A stretch of DNA of 64,000 nucleotides from Melanocharis versteri (lineage: Eukaryota > Chordata > Aves > Passeriformes > Melanocharitidae). Position numbers and translations under genes: made by a program. Positions 35,877-62,400 of this stretch are shown here, piece by piece. Each line of letters starts with the position of its first letter. The first letter of the stretch is position 1. The notes beneath the pieces are model-generated. The model was not told the origin of the DNA. It did no database searches and saw nothing but the letters and a program-made list of their open reading frames with translations. Location: contig VZTG01003205.1 in the NCBI GenBank assembly GCA_013397845.1, forward strand, positions 114,503 to 178,502, written 5' to 3'.

Positions 35877-37540
35877 CACAGCTGGGAGCACGCTGTGGCT
35901 GTGCACAGAAGGAGGTGGTGGTCAGTGTCCAGCTGGTAGCAGCATTTGTTCGGGCCAGCGCTGAACTCTGGATACCTGCTTTGGTCAGGACAAGCGTTCG
36001 GGTACACGAGTGGATAATCACCTCACAGCAGCCAGGGCTCCTGCGTGCTTGTGATAAAACTCTCTTGCTGTGTGAGGATGGGGCACGTTCTCAGCCGTGC
36101 AGACATCTCAGCAGCAGAGCTACAGCTTCAGCAGCAGATCGGGTAATTGGTGCCTCCAGACACACCAAACACCTGTCCCAATCCCTCTCACTGCACAGGG
36201 AGGGGACACTGTCCCACCAGGTTGGTTTTTTTCACATGTGAGAATGCTACAACGCTGCTGCTGACTCCATTCCTCCACCACACACCCTGAACCTGTGTAT
36301 GACCTGCCTTCAGCTCTGAGCAGAGGAACTCACTCTGAGAGGCCAGTTAAGCCTTCTTCCCAGGACGGCTGCAGGACAATGGCCACAGGTCTCGTGCCTT
36401 CCTTGGGGAATTCTCGTTGTCTTGTATGTGCATGCTCCTGCCTTAGCACCTCCTGGCTCCTGCCAGGAGTTTCTGGTATTTAGGCACTCCGAGCAGGGTA
36501 GGTGGAGGCCTTGGCCAGGATTAGAGCAGCCCTGGAGTACACGGCCCAAAGCCAGTCAGGGGAACTGCAGAGGAGCTTGGCTGCATTGGTCTGGGGCACA
36601 GGTCAAAGCCATGTTCAGGTGGAGGGGTTGTGGGAAGCAGCAAGGCCTGAGACACCAGCTCAGTGTAGTGTTGTGGCTTTTTCAAACTGAAAAACTTCTT
36701 AAACAAACGTTCTCAGGATATTTGAAGAGCTGGCTGGCTCTTGAGTGTGCCTGTCCTGGGCTTGGCTAGAGAATCGTCTGAGGCAAGAGAAGAACCTGGT
36801 GGAGGTGTGATTAAAAAATGCTATACAAAGTAACCTAAACCACACATAGATCTTAATATAGGAATTCAGACTTAAACTCCACAGATATTTGCATGTTTGA
36901 GGGGAATTCGGATGTGTGGAAAAGGCAGCTCTCTCTGCAGCCCAGTGCAGCACATGCAACTTAACAAAACTGGCAGGGTCTCCACAACAGTAAACATTTA
37001 TAATGGGCACCACATCCTCATTAAGAGGTGTTTCATTTTTTAATTAGCAGCTCCACCATGTTCCCAGTTAGACAAGGAGCAGTAGAGTGTACTCACACAG
37101 AAAAGATCTGTTTCCACTGCTTCAGATTGATGTTTCAGCTGCTGAATACAGAGTATTGCAAATCCTGCCAGCACGGTAGCCTGTAGAGAAAATTCTGTAT
37201 ATTGATTGAAAGCCTGACTTCCCCTGCTGACTCTCCCCTGCATGGCTAATGCCAACCCTCCCAGCCTCGTCCCTAAGTGCAAGAGCCATGAAAGGCAGCA
37301 TTCCCTGCCTGAGGAGAGGCCAGAAACTCAGAGCAGTCTGCTCTGCCGATGCCTTTGCAGGCCCTGTGCAGAGACTTGTTGATCTGACAGTTCCTGACCC
37401 TCCTGCCTTGCCCTGCACCTACCTGGCCAGCACGGTTCCTGTGGTGGCCCAGAAGTGAGGGTGAAGGGTAACCCTTCCTTTGGTATAAGCTGCCTTTACT
37501 ATTTATGAGTGTAAAAATACTATAATTAATAAACTGGTCT
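35877..37540 (+). other. ETV4: Presumed ETV4 3' UTR with candidate poly(A) signal
   Basis: No coding homology. The first clear AATAAA on + is at 37528-37533, giving a 3' UTR of about 1.65 kb; another AATAAA is at 37928-37933. The true end is not determinable from sequence. Confidence 0.4.
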
Positions 37541-38168
37541 GTCTTTGGCCAGCGCAACCTCACTGATTCCCTGACTGGTCCTCCTTTACCTTCTGAGCTT
37601 GCTTTGCACATCCCCTGGGCACCAGCTCTCAGCTTTGATATCTCCACCTGCAGGATCCCCAAGGACTTTACATTTATCCAGTATTCTCTGGGCTACCCCT
37701 CAATTTGCCCAACAAATCCTCCTTCCAGAACAGGAATTCTGTGAGCTAGTTCACACACTTCAATGAAATTTTAGCTGCACGTTTCATTCAGGTTCCTCAA
37801 GTCAGGGCAACAAATCAATAGCTGCAGAGCAGTTCTAGGAATCAGCAAGGTAAGGTTCTCCTCACTGAGGGGCAGTGACCTCTGAAGCTCAGAAATTTGT
37901 AATAACCAGATCAGAGAGTTGGGAGTCAATAAATACACTCTGCATTTCCAGTTCAGCTAGACTGAGAGGCAGCTGGTATGGCTATAATAGACAAGAGTCC
38001 TAAATTTCTCCTGCTGGTCCTGAAAGTGAGGAGGAGCTTCCAAGAGAGAGATAAACAGTGCCCACACAACTCCATAAAACACTCCCACAGCAGCTTCCAA
38101 AAGTCTAAGGAAGAACTTGTGCTTATCCCTAAGCACCACATCTACGTGCCTTGTAACTCTCCTCTAGG
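37541..38168. other. ETV4-DHX8 convergent intergenic region, first part
   Basis: About 0.6 kb of unique-looking sequence between the 3' ends of two convergent genes. AATAAA on + at 37928 may be an alternative ETV4 poly(A) site. Confidence 0.5.
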
Positions 38169-38425
38169 GTGGTGACTCCACCACTGCCCTGGGCTGCCTG
38201 TGCTAGTGCCTGACAACCCTTTCAACGGAGAACTTTTTCCTAATAACCAGTCCAAACCTCCTCTGGCACAACCTGAGGCCATTTCCTTTTGTCCTGTCGC
38301 TGGCTGCCTGAAGAAGAGGCCAAGCCCCAGCTGGCTCTAACCTCTTGACAGGGAGTTGTAGAGAGTGAGAAGGTCCCTCCTGAGCCCCCCAGCTGCTCCT
38401 CATCATTGTGCACCAGACCCTTCCA
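38169..38425 (-). mobile_element. CR1 LINE fragment, left part (split element)
   Basis: Reverse-complement CR1 landmarks run from TGGTGACTCCACCACTGCCC through CTTTTTCCTAATAACCAGTC, CCATTTCCTTTTGTCCTGTC and TAGAGAGTGAGAAGGTCCCT to CACCAGACCCTTCC. The CR1 sequence then stops abruptly and resumes at about 39377. Confidence 0.87.
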
Positions 38426-39376
38426 AGAGAGATTAAAATCGTTAATGGCCCAAACTTTGTTAAAATCACCCAAAGGCTCTGCCCATTGTAGCAAACTGTG
38501 CAAAGAAGCAGCTGCACACCACTCCCCTCAGACTTGTGACAGGAACTCCAGATAAGATAAAGGTGGCACTATTGTCCAATTATCTCAGGTCTAAGGAGAA
38601 GTTAACAAGGCTGGGGGAGGAGAATGTATCCACAAGGAAAGCCCAACCCAGCAGCTGTGCTGAAGATCAGCTCTGACTGGGTTCAGCAGGAGTGCACTCC
38701 TTTGCTGTGCCAGGTTCGCACATTCTTCCCCCCAGGCAAAGGGGGAGGAGAGTTTTTGAGTGTGATTTCCAAGGTCTGGTACAGAGGGGTGAACACCCAT
38801 CCCCTGGCCACAAGCCAGGTAAGAAGCAGACCCTGCAGAGAGTCCTCCTTTACACAAATTGGCTCAGTTGTAAAACACTCAGCCCAACCCCAGGAGGTCG
38901 CATTCACACAGGACATTCGCATGAGAGGCAGTCTTGGAAGGGATCGTAAATCATCAAAGACCCCCAAAGTGCCCCAGATTCATTTCTGAAGATTGCACAG
39001 GATCGACAAGTATTGCAATAGATCCAGAGTCTGTTGTAAATACAGTGTAGAACTGCCTCCCCAGCAGGAAGGTGCGTGGGTGCTCCCATCCGTACCTACA
39101 TGCTTATTAATCCACTGAACTCCTCGTTTCGTGGAACCCCCACCACCAAGAAAACCGGAAGAAGAGGATCCACAGGGGTGGCAAATATCTTTCTACTTGA
39201 TCTGTCACTCTGTCACTCTCATCCTCTCACTCCCCACTTCTCCTTTTCCTATTTCTTTCTATCTCTCTCTACCTCATATTTGAAGTTGAACAAAATCCGT
39301 ACTCTTGACTTCAGCATGTGGCCTCATCTGCACCTTAATTCGGGAAGAAGCATCTCTCTAATAATTGGATCACAAC
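38426..39376. mobile_element. About 0.95-kb insertion of unknown class splitting a CR1
   Basis: Sequence between two halves of one CR1 is unrelated to CR1. The flanks ACCCTTCC and ACCCTCC are similar and may be an imperfect target duplication. The ends contain AGAGAGAT near the left and ATCTCTCT near the right, a possible short inverted repeat, but neither TG...CA LTR ends nor a coding region could be confirmed. It contains a C/T-rich run at about 39200-39275. It could be an LTR or a non-autonomous DNA element. Confidence 0.5.
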
Positions 39377-39485
39377 ACCCTCCCCAGCTCCACTGCCCAT
39401 CTCTGGACACCTTCAGCACCTCAACGTCCTTTCTGTAGTGAAGGCCCCAGAACTGGATGCAGGATTTGAGTCATGGCCTCACCAG
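39377..39485 (-). mobile_element. CR1 LINE fragment, right part (split element)
   Basis: The sequence continues the CR1 at exactly the point where the left part ends: CCAGCTCCACTGCCCATCTC, TGGACACCTTCAGCACCTCA, TTTCTGTAGTGAAGGCCCCA and GGCCTCACCAGTGCCCAACA. Homology fades after about 39485. Confidence 0.83.
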
Positions 39486-41015
39486 TGCCCAACACAGATT
39501 TCTGGTGGAGCTGTAAACTCCTGAAGGCTTTGCTGTGCCTGCCCTCTTCAGAAAGAGCAGCTGCACCCACACATCACTGTGCACCCCAGCTCTGCTCAGG
39601 ACGTCAATAACCATCCTCCTGGCCCCTGGGGAGCTGTGGAAAGTATCAGGTGAGAAGGCAGAGCAGGAAAGAGGAAGGTGTCTCAGGGGAGCGCATAAGC
39701 TGAAAGAGTTTGTGGCACCTCAGTTCTTGCTGAGCTTTGGCTTTATGGCACCTGTTTCCATTTCCCTAAATTACCTTTAAGCAGGTTTTGCAGGCACTCC
39801 CATTCCTGTCCTTTTTGCTTCGACTCTCTGAGTCCAAACTTACAAACTTTGTAATTCCCTTTAATTTTATGACAATATAACGTGGGAAAGCTCAGGACAT
39901 TTAACAACATCCCTGCTCAACTTTGTACAGATAGATATTTCCAATATAGCTACTTTTCAGTGTGAAACATTCTTCAAATTCACTGTGTAAAACAACCAGT
40001 CAACCTAATTCTCTTCATTTCAACAATAACTTTAGCAAATGTCCCGCTTTGGAAAAAAAATAAGGTTTCTGCAGCTATGGAGTCAAATAAATTTCATCTG
40101 TTAGCAACAAAAAAAATATTTTACAGATAGTTTGGGCATGACAGCACACACTGGGCAGTAAATTTCTTTTTAAAACAAGAAATTGTTACACAATTTTTAC
40201 AGACATTTTAGCTGTAAGAGCTCATTCTATTACAAAATCCCAACAGCTGTGATGTCACCAAACATTCTAAGTGACAATAAAGCACATGTCACATTGTATA
40301 GAAGGTCTAAACATCTGTAACCACTTACATTTTCAGACGGAGCTGTGCTGCAGAGGGGATTACTCTCTGATAAACCCTTCAGCACCCAGGAGATGGGGAT
40401 GAAGGGTGAGGCTTGCAGTCTGACCCGTGCCATTGTCCGAATATATCTAGCTGGGTTTCAAGAATTTTTCCTGCCTTATCCCAAAGCCAGAGATACTAAA
40501 TATCTCACCACAGATGGTTTCAATAAAAGACAAATACTTACACTGAATGGGAAAATGCATAAAATTGGTAAAATAGAGAACAGGCTGCTCCCAAAAAGCA
40601 GTCACTGTCCAAGAACGTAAGCAGAAATAAATCCCTTTTAGCAGGGTAAAGACGAACTATTCCAGCTTCTATTTGTCTGGTGACTCAGAACAGACAGGCT
40701 GGTAAACAACCAGTCTTAAATCACTATTTTTTTGTGTTGTTCAGCTCCGTACCCAGACCTCTGAGTCTTAGATTTTGTCTCTTAAAAGGGGAATGACTAA
40801 AGTGCTCCAAGACCCACTTCTGAGAGGCTGCAGTGGCCTGTGCAGCTGCAGCACATCTGGGGTGCCCCCTGAGCTTCTGTTCTGCCAAGGCCGACCACCT
40901 GTACATTGCACAGGTGAGCTTCCTGGGAATGTCTGTCTCCCAGGACACTGGCAACAGTGCAAAAGTCCCAGTCCCACAGACACGAAACCAGCCAGAGTCC
41001 AGGAGGGAGCCGAGC
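39486..41015 (-). other. DHX8: Intergenic tail and presumed DHX8 3' UTR
   Basis: No gene on either strand. On the minus strand the only poly(A)-like hexamer I noticed is ATTAAA at 39865-39860, about 1.15 kb past the DHX8 stop. There is no canonical AATAAA on the minus strand in this stretch that I could find, so the 3' end is uncertain. Confidence 0.35.
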
Positions 41016-53989
<12,974 letters not shown>

Positions 53990-54165
53990 GGCCGCCACGA
54001 CCGCGTCCGGGGCGCGGCGGNCCGTGTGCTCCTGGCAGTGGCGAGGGACGGCCAAGGCAGGGGGACGAACGGGCTGCGGTGCGCCGCCCGCGCCGGTCCA
54101 GAGCCTGCGGCAGTTGCAGGGCTAGGGACCCCACCCCAACCCCCAGCCCCAGGCTCACCCGAAAT

Positions 54166-56269
54166 AAGATACAGAGGTCACATCTGCTCTATAGAATATA
54201 TTATAAATTATATCATGCATCCATTAACAAAATATACAAAGCCAACAGAAATATATCTATCTTAAGCCTGAGCATACAGCGTCTAAACTCTAGTAAAAAG
54301 TAACTTAAAGAGAACAGCATCTCACACTTGCCATTTCAATCTGCAATGAAGTGTTCCTCCTCAAGTGTCTTAGTGTTGTAATTTATAGAACACATTGACA
54401 TTCCAAGTACGAAGGTACACACGGTGAACATGGGTCCTGCCAGGCCTGACAGACCCAAGCCCATAACCACACTATGCTTCAAAGTGTCATCAGCTTCTGC
54501 ATTTCATCCCTGTCCTTCCCTCTTCCTTGTTTTAGGGTTGGCATTAGTCAAAAGATACTCAAAACAACACACCCAAGTTAAGGTGGAAAGTTACAGAAGG
54601 ATCTTTAACTGGTCCACAGCACACAGTTGTACTGGTGTACAGAGAGATGGGAAACACTGCAAAGTACTTCTACTGTATTTCAAAATAAACATTTAAGAGT
54701 TTATCTTCCACAATCTATAAAAATAGGTTTAAAACGAAAGTGGTATGATACATTTGTTTTCTTGAACTATTTTAATGGTATTTTATGTCTATGGGTACTA
54801 AGTCTTAAAAAATTACTGATAACCTGGTCAGCCACAATACTGACACCGCTTCAGCTATAATTGTGACAAAACAGAACACTAGTTTGAAGCAGGAGTAATA
54901 TAAAATAGTTTAAAATCAATGGTCTCTTACTGCAGCAAGGAAAAATGTTTACTTGAAGGTAAGAACGTAGCCAACACTGTCACCTGCTGAGGGCCTGAAC
55001 TCTGAGGAGTTATCTATGGATACCCCACTGCACAGCAGTGTCTGGTGCTCATTTCTCGTGATTCTTCAGAATCAAATCTCTCAGCAGATTTAGAAGGGAA
55101 TTCTTAGATTTCCAAATTAAATATGGGCATCTAAAACAAAATCTTGTGAGAAAAATGAATTCTACAGATGTGGCTATGGAAACAGAGGACCAGCTAGAAC
55201 CATCAGAGGAGATTGTACACTTGAAAGTGCTTAAGTTAATGCATTTTTCAAACTCTAATGTAAAGTTATGTGATCCCTGCTTCAACCATTCTTTCCATTC
55301 CTAGACATTACCAAAATTTGTACTCCAGTTCAGGTCTGGGTTCCTACACATTCTTGCATTTTTTTATGTGGTATTAACAGAGTAAAATGTTTGTACTACA
55401 GTGAAAAAAGATAATGGTCAAATTTTTAATATTTTTACAAAGAGCCTGTAAAGATTCCTAGAAAGGCCTTTCCCACCCTTACACTCAGTTTTTAACAAAA
55501 TATTTTATGTAGGTTATACTTCTACTGTTAGAGATCTAGTGTGCACTGCCATTACTGGTTCAAATGCTGGTGGTAATTCTCCTGCTTCTTCTGCTACAAA
55601 AAGCATCAACTTTACTGGTATTCATCAGTTTAACTGCAGTTACACTTTCAGACTTTTCAAAAGTCGTTTGATGATTCAAGATGGCTTTCTTCTATGAGTA
55701 ACTTCTTTTCCTTAGAATAATTTGTAAGATTTATATTTGTCACAATACTATCACGCATTGGAAAACCAATTACTAAATCATGAGAAGAAACAAAGAAACT
55801 ACTAGTTTCAGGCATCTCTTGTAAATTAAGCAGGACTACATTTTACTGCAGCATTTTACACTGGTTCCTACTCCAAAGCTAACTAAGCCAACAAAAAATT
55901 TCCAGCTGCCTAAAAAAAAAGTGTATACACAATAAAATGGGAAGTTCCCATCTGGGTACAACGTTTAGTCCTACATGATTCCCTGATAAAAGTATTTTAT
56001 CTGAAATTAGAGATTTAAAGACTACTCATTTAACTATGAGATCTAAATAATAACTGAAATTCTGGTATCCATTTCAAGAGATGCCACGACAAGGGTTGTT
56101 TGACATTTCCATGAGGGTAAAAAAAAAAAAAAAGTCAAATGCTCAAAGAAAAGCCAAAGTTGTAAGTCAAACCTCCAAACAGAGAGCAGCTGAGGAGCAG
56201 CCTGCTACTCTTGCAATGTTTAATTAGAGTTTAATCAATGAAGATTACTCCTCTCTCCACCAGGCAGGT
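54166..56269 (-). other. NBR1: DHX8-NBR1 spacer, presumed NBR1 3' UTR
   Basis: AT-rich and without coding homology. ATTAAA-type poly(A) variants occur on the minus strand at 54776-54771 and 55430-55425, and near the stop at 56224-56219 and 56235-56230; I found no AATAAA. No TMEM106A- or ARL4D-like coding sequence is present here. Confidence 0.4.
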
Positions 56270-56443
56270 TTAGCATCTACTGCACCAGTCTCTGTTAGTG
56301 ATCTGAAGCAGTTCAGTTACCACTTCGATCATGTTATTGTTGTGTTTCTTCAGCAGCCGCAAGTTTAACTGCCTGTCACAGAATCCCATCTCACACAGAC
56401 TGGACAGCAGAGTGGCAGTCTGCTCTTCTGGAGCTGCAGGCTG
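56270..56443 (-). CDS. NBR1: NBR1 terminal exon, UBA domain
   Basis: 174 bases encoding a short linker, the UBA domain (LLSSLCEMGFCDRQLNLRLL, KKHNNNMIEVVTELLQ) and the C-terminus NRDWCSRC, stop TAG at 56272-56270. The MGF loop and LL motif for ubiquitin binding are intact; the last five residues differ from mammals. Confidence 0.96.
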   Translation of the reverse strand, partial: QPAAPEEQTATLLSSLCEMGFCDRQLNLRLLKKHNNNMIEVVTELLQITNRDWCSRC

Positions 56444-59400
56444 CTGAAAACAAAAGACAGTAAGATAAGCTAAAAAAGGTAATTTAATTTTTGCCATTTG
56501 AATGAGGGGCCCTGCATTATACTAGAATCAAATTGAGGCACAGAGGCTCTTTTGGCCCCAGTTAAGCCATTTATATTCCCTTTCACTGCTCACTTAAAAA
56601 GGTGAGTTAGTTCTCTTACATGATGCTACAAGAGACATGCTTCCATCCCTATGGCATGGATTTCCCAGTCAGCTGAGAGCAGCAAACCTCAAAGGGACAC
56701 CATCAAACTTAACATTTCACTCTTACATGAAGTCCAATATGGAACACTTCTAAAACCTATAAATTGTCATTCTGTAAAACTCATATAGCATACAGGAAAG
56801 ACATTTACCTGTTCAATAATGGGTGGTCCAGCAAATAATGCTTTGTAGGCAGAAGCAGCAACTGACAAAGCTCCTTTCACGAGTTCTCCTGCAATGCTGC
56901 TTCCTTGAGGGTACCTGTGAAGGGACCAGGTGCTGCTTTAGGGTCAGTAAAGCCAAGGGCTTGTTTCAGTGAAATTGGAGTCACTGCCTGTTGATGCAGG
57001 ACTGTTGGAGAGAACAGCCTGTGATCCAAAGGAATCAGCAATGTTTGGGAACTGAGCTATACAAGAAGCACATTCCTTTTTTCTTGACACCTTCTATTAA
57101 ATTGTGGGTGTATGCTTTCCATGAAGTGACCTTTTTAAAAGAGTTATGTATTCTCATCTAGAGGAGAACATACCTACATGAAAGCTGTGCACTGACACAC
57201 ATCCATTCAGGGTAGGGTAACTTCCATTTGTTTCCTATGAATACCTAAGTTACTTAATATTCTGCTCAACGTTGTGACTTATTCCTCCAATCTCTGTATT
57301 TTAAAACAACTTAATAGCTAACTTGTAGAATCCCCATTCTAAGAACCCTGAGATTTTCCAGAAAAAAAAAAAAAACACCACAGAATTTTACAAGCATTCA
57401 ACTTGAGCTCTTCATTAACTTTGGCTTGCCAGTTCTGCATCCTTTAGATTTGTGTCCAAGTAGAAACCAAGATCTTATGGAAACATAACATGTTTGCTTT
57501 AAGAAGGGAGGCCTCTCTCCAAAACAATGACTACATGAAATCTGTAAGTCAGAGCTTTTTCCTAGGTGTCTAATAAAGCAGTTCTCAGTCTAAAATAGTG
57601 TTTGTGAAGTCACAGCTTCAGGTTCATTACCTCGGGTATTCTGAGAATTTAGTGAGAAATGCAGAAGATCCTGGACCATGACTATCTTCACCACTGGGTT
57701 CTAGAAAAGGAAGAAAAAATGTCACCGTGTCCAGTTAATGACAGTTAAGAAATGCAACACATATATAAACAGAAGAAAGTGTGTCTCGGTACAAAAGTAG
57801 TACTCTAAGTTTAGTTATGCAGACCAGGTATCCAGGATTCTCACTGCAGTGAAAGCAGTCAGAAGATTTTCAGAACCACATGACTGACTCATCAGTGGGT
57901 GTTAAACAGGGGAGGAACTGCTGTCTCAGTGACTGTAACAGCAGCTTAAATACACAGCTCATTAATTCCAGAACAAGGTAATTTTCCAGATGCCTGTAAG
58001 TACTTTTGAGTATCCTCTTACCATTTCCTATAATAGATGCTCTTAACTGATCCACAAAGCCAATTATTTCTTTATTTGCAACATCCATATAGCAAAAGTT
58101 CAATACCCAGAGAAAAACTAAAATCTTTACTTGGTGGATTTCTGCTCTCCTCAAGAGTAATGAGACATCAAATTCAATACTAGGCACAAGGAATAGGTGA
58201 TAGCAATAGTTTGCACTCGCCATTAAATACTGTCAATACCTTCTCTTTGTATTTGATCATGAGGAGCAGAAGAGATATTCTCTGAAGCTGGTGTGTTTGG
58301 TTCTTGGAAGATGGGATTCTGAAGAGATGAAAGATTCCTGAGAACATAAGGCAAAAAACATCACTACTTTTATTCTACATGTACACACATAAATAAGTCG
58401 AGATCAACAGAAAAAAGAAAAAACTTCACATGCTCCCTTCTCTCCCACTCTTGCACTCACCTAAATCAGTGAGCACAGGCTCTGTAAAAAGTTGCAGGAT
58501 TTAAGAACATTTACCTCAGTATATGATAAAACTTTAGTTACAACAATTCCTGTTTGGAAAGTACTAGGCCTTGCAATTATTATGGTATTACTCTAGAGCA
58601 ATACCAGCATCACCATTTTGTCCTTGTCCCCAAAGCATACCTTTGTGTCTGGGGTAAGGTGTCCACAGCCGCTGGGGTTACTGGTACTGCAGCCAGTGTT
58701 TGGGAAGTTGTCAGAGTATCACTGACCCCATGGATCTGTGGCTGGCTTCCCCCTTCTGGGTTCTCTGCTACTGTTTCAGGTTCACCTGTCTTTTCTAAAC
58801 CAGGCTGAGAAAGAGCTGAACTATACATGGAGTCACCCAACGGCCGACTGGTGTCAAAGCACTCCGGGAGAATAATGATATAATCCTCTGAAGCAGAGGA
58901 GCATTGACTCTGAACATCATCTTTATCATCTTCCTCTTCATCACGATTGCCAGTACCACTACAGGGGCTTGTGCTCTCATCAGACAGTGGAAGGTCCCCT
59001 AGTAGGAAAAAAAGTGAAGTATTAACCATTGCCCATTTTGTATGGACAACAGCAGAGACAGAATTGTCTCAGCTGTAAGAGAGAAGTATTTAGTAACAAC
59101 TGTAAACCTTAGCAGCTGCTGTTAATGGTGTAATTTGCCCTACTGTGGGAGGGTGTCATGTGAAAGAGTAATAGATCTTGATGTTAAGCCTATGCAAATA
59201 TGCTGCTGGTATTAACACTTACAGTAAAAACAGGAGTAAGAGCTATACAGAGAACTTCAATTGTAGTTTTCAGCTCCTAAATTACACACATTAGAAACAG
59301 GTCAGAAACATTTCAAACTACACGTACAAAATATGGAGGCACCAGTCATGCATCACATATGAGCACTTATTTGAATACCCAACTGGAACCTTTTGGTCTC

Positions 59401-62400
59401 AATCTCACTTCTTTAAAGAACAGCTGTTTAACAAGCAGCTAGTTTAAGTACTGACACCAATTTTCTGATGTCATGATTCTTACAACTGGGATGATCAAAT
59501 GATTCTCTTCATCTAACAAAGATCCATTTCCTAGAACAGTGTCAGATCTTCTTACACACTATTTTTTTACAGCTTTATCTTACATTCAAACCCATTTTAC
59601 TTACCACAGGAATTTTCTGTCATTGGTTCTGACTGATGAACCTTTGCTTCCTTTTTGGAAGTGGAATTACTATTTATCATAGGAGATTCTTCATTTATCA
59701 TATTGCAACTGAAGGTATCTTGCAGTGTTTGTAAAGAGTCTAATAAAACCAATCAGGAAAAACAATTAAATGGTATCAGCCACCTGAGCTGAGCAATTTG
59801 TGTCTCATGTCTGACTGCAAACAAGTCAGGCCAGAGAAGGCAGCTCATGACAGTACTTACTCTGGAGGATTTTGGGGTTTTTTTGTGGGGGTTTGTGGTC
59901 AGGTGCAGCATCCAGAGTCAGCGATCGAATTACAGTTTCACAGACAAACTGAGTCCCACTCATATCTTCTTCCCCTTCCTCCTGGTTCAATGCATGCTCA
60001 GCTTTCACTTTCACCACAGAGGAGTCCACAGAAAGGCAGGCTTCTGCCATTCCTTGAAAAGGGAAATATAACAGATTTTACCACCACAACAAGGAAATGT
60101 AACTATAATAAGAATTTTTTAGACTAGCCATGGCTAGTATTGACTCTGTGTGTTAACTGTTTTTAAAAATTCAAAGGTTTTTGAATTCAGCTCAAGTTGA
60201 ATGCGAAAGAGGTTGAGAAGTATGGGGACCACACCTGGAATGTTTTAAGTATAACCTAGTCTATAAAGGGCAGATTGTAAATTCTCCCAACAATTTTAGT
60301 GGTCAGACAAATCAAAAGAAGCATTTGAAAGAACTTTATACAAGGGCACACAGTAATAGGACAGCAGAGAATGACTTTAAGATGGAGGAGGGTGAATTTA
60401 GATTAGATATTAGGCAGAAATGCTTCCCTGGGAGGGTGGGCAGGCCCTGGCACAGGGTGCCCAGAGAAGCTGTGGCTGCCCCTGGATCCCTGGAAGGGTC
60501 CCAGGCCAGGCTGGAAAGGGCTTGGAGCAGCCTGGGATCAGGGAAGCTGTCCCTGCTTATGGCAGGGGGGGTGGAACTGGATAATCTTTAAGGTTCCTTC
60601 CAACCCAAACCACCCTGTGATTCTATGATTTCTATTTCCCAATCTATGCATATCAAGCTTCAACCTCTACAATCACTAATGTAGTGTCAGACTCCAGGTT
60701 TATGAGCCAAACAACCTTTTTTTTTTCCCGAAGAAGGGGAAGACAGTAGTTAGAATTCCCTTTAGACATCAGGTTTGCTGACTAGACAGAAGTGACAATA
60801 TCCTCCCTTCACCCCCAAGCTCCTCAGGACTACTGCTTACCAGGCACTAGTTTAAATCCACTCCCCTCGTTCTCCTCCTCTATCTGACCTAAGCCAGGTT
60901 TCTCCAGCAAGGGGCTGTCACGTGGCAAAGGGGACATGCATGGAGTCATGTCTGGAAAACACAGGGAGCAAAGATAATTGGCACTAAAGGAAGAAGGAGC
61001 CTCCAGGAGGTAACATTTTTAGAAGGTTTTTTTTTTTTAAGGGACATTCTTTCAAGACTGAAGAAACTTAGTTATTTTGCAAGATAATCTGGTGGAATAA
61101 ACAACTAGTTTTGCATTACACTGCCACTGGCTGTGCAAAGAATATGGCAGCATTCCTCAACATCTGGAATGTTATGTTCTTGGGGATATGAAGGTGAAAA
61201 CAAGCCAAGACTGAAAAACACAAAGGATAGCTGTGTGTGCTCGTTCGAGCACACAGAACGCGGGAGCCTTACCAACAGGAGTATTGTGTGGCACTCGCTC
61301 CAATTCCTGCACAATATTAATGTCCAACAGCTCAAAGGACAGCAAATCCTACAGGAAGAAACAACCACATAGTTTCCATGAGCAAACTCTGAAACTGAAT
61401 CCTATCTATACTGGGCAGCACATATCCCACTGATGTACAAATAACACTTTGTTCCTCAACACGACCTCAGGAGGCAGTTTTCCCACAACATATATTTACA
61501 TCATTGAATATGGTGCACAAATCAGGGCAGCAAGAGACAAAGCTAAAAACTCCCCTGGTAGGGGCCAGAGAAAGATTCAATGCTGATTCTACTTTGAGAA
61601 TCTTAATCTGTCCTGCACATACCTTCCACATAATGACAGCCCCTGATACCAGTTTGAGAAAACAGCTCTGCTACATAAAATGCAATATACTCTTTCTGAA
61701 AATAGAGTGGCCATTTTCAGAGCTCAGAAGCTTTGTTCTTACAGATGTGTACCTACCTAGACATCAAACCCAAGGTGCTTTGCTTTATATTTACCTGAAT
61801 TTTAGCACTTTACCTGTGCAGTGAGGAGATCGACAGATGGGATATAAAATTCTCTCTCACTTGGCAGATTTTTGATCTTTAAAGGAATAGTTGAAAGAGA
61901 TATTTCAGCCGGCTCTGTGATTTCACCCATCAGTTGAGCACCTGTTTCTGTCTTTAAGGAAGCATCCTGCATAAACAAAAAAACAGAAGCCCCTTAGCCA
62001 CAGTAAATAAAACATCACACGTAACCTAAAGCCTGAATTTTGTGTAAACACGCAAGTAATTTGAAAGAAATTTATATCAAGTCATTACAGAGCCAAAAGG
62101 ACAAGACCTAACAAAGAGAAATCCTGCAGTGTTTCAGTTCATTCAAATAGACAAGTAGCTGCAACAGACTGGTAGCTAATCTCACGCCTGTCAAAAAGAA
62201 CAACTACTTTAGAACTTATAAATGCAATATATGTTGTATTTCTTGCCTATTAAAAATAAAATATAAAAGCAAACAGCAAAAAGAATCCTCTTGAATAGTT
62301 AGTTAGGAATACTATACCAAATAATACACAATGCTCCTTCTCCTAGGCAATTCAGAACTGCCCCAAATGCCAGGTGAGTGACTTACCTGTTTGGTTCTGG

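Noticed and set aside
57870..58223. 117-codon minus-strand frame between two NBR1 exons
   Set aside because: It is in NBR1 sense but the flanking exons join in phase without it, and its residues match nothing in NBR1. RNA reads would be needed to call it an alternative exon.
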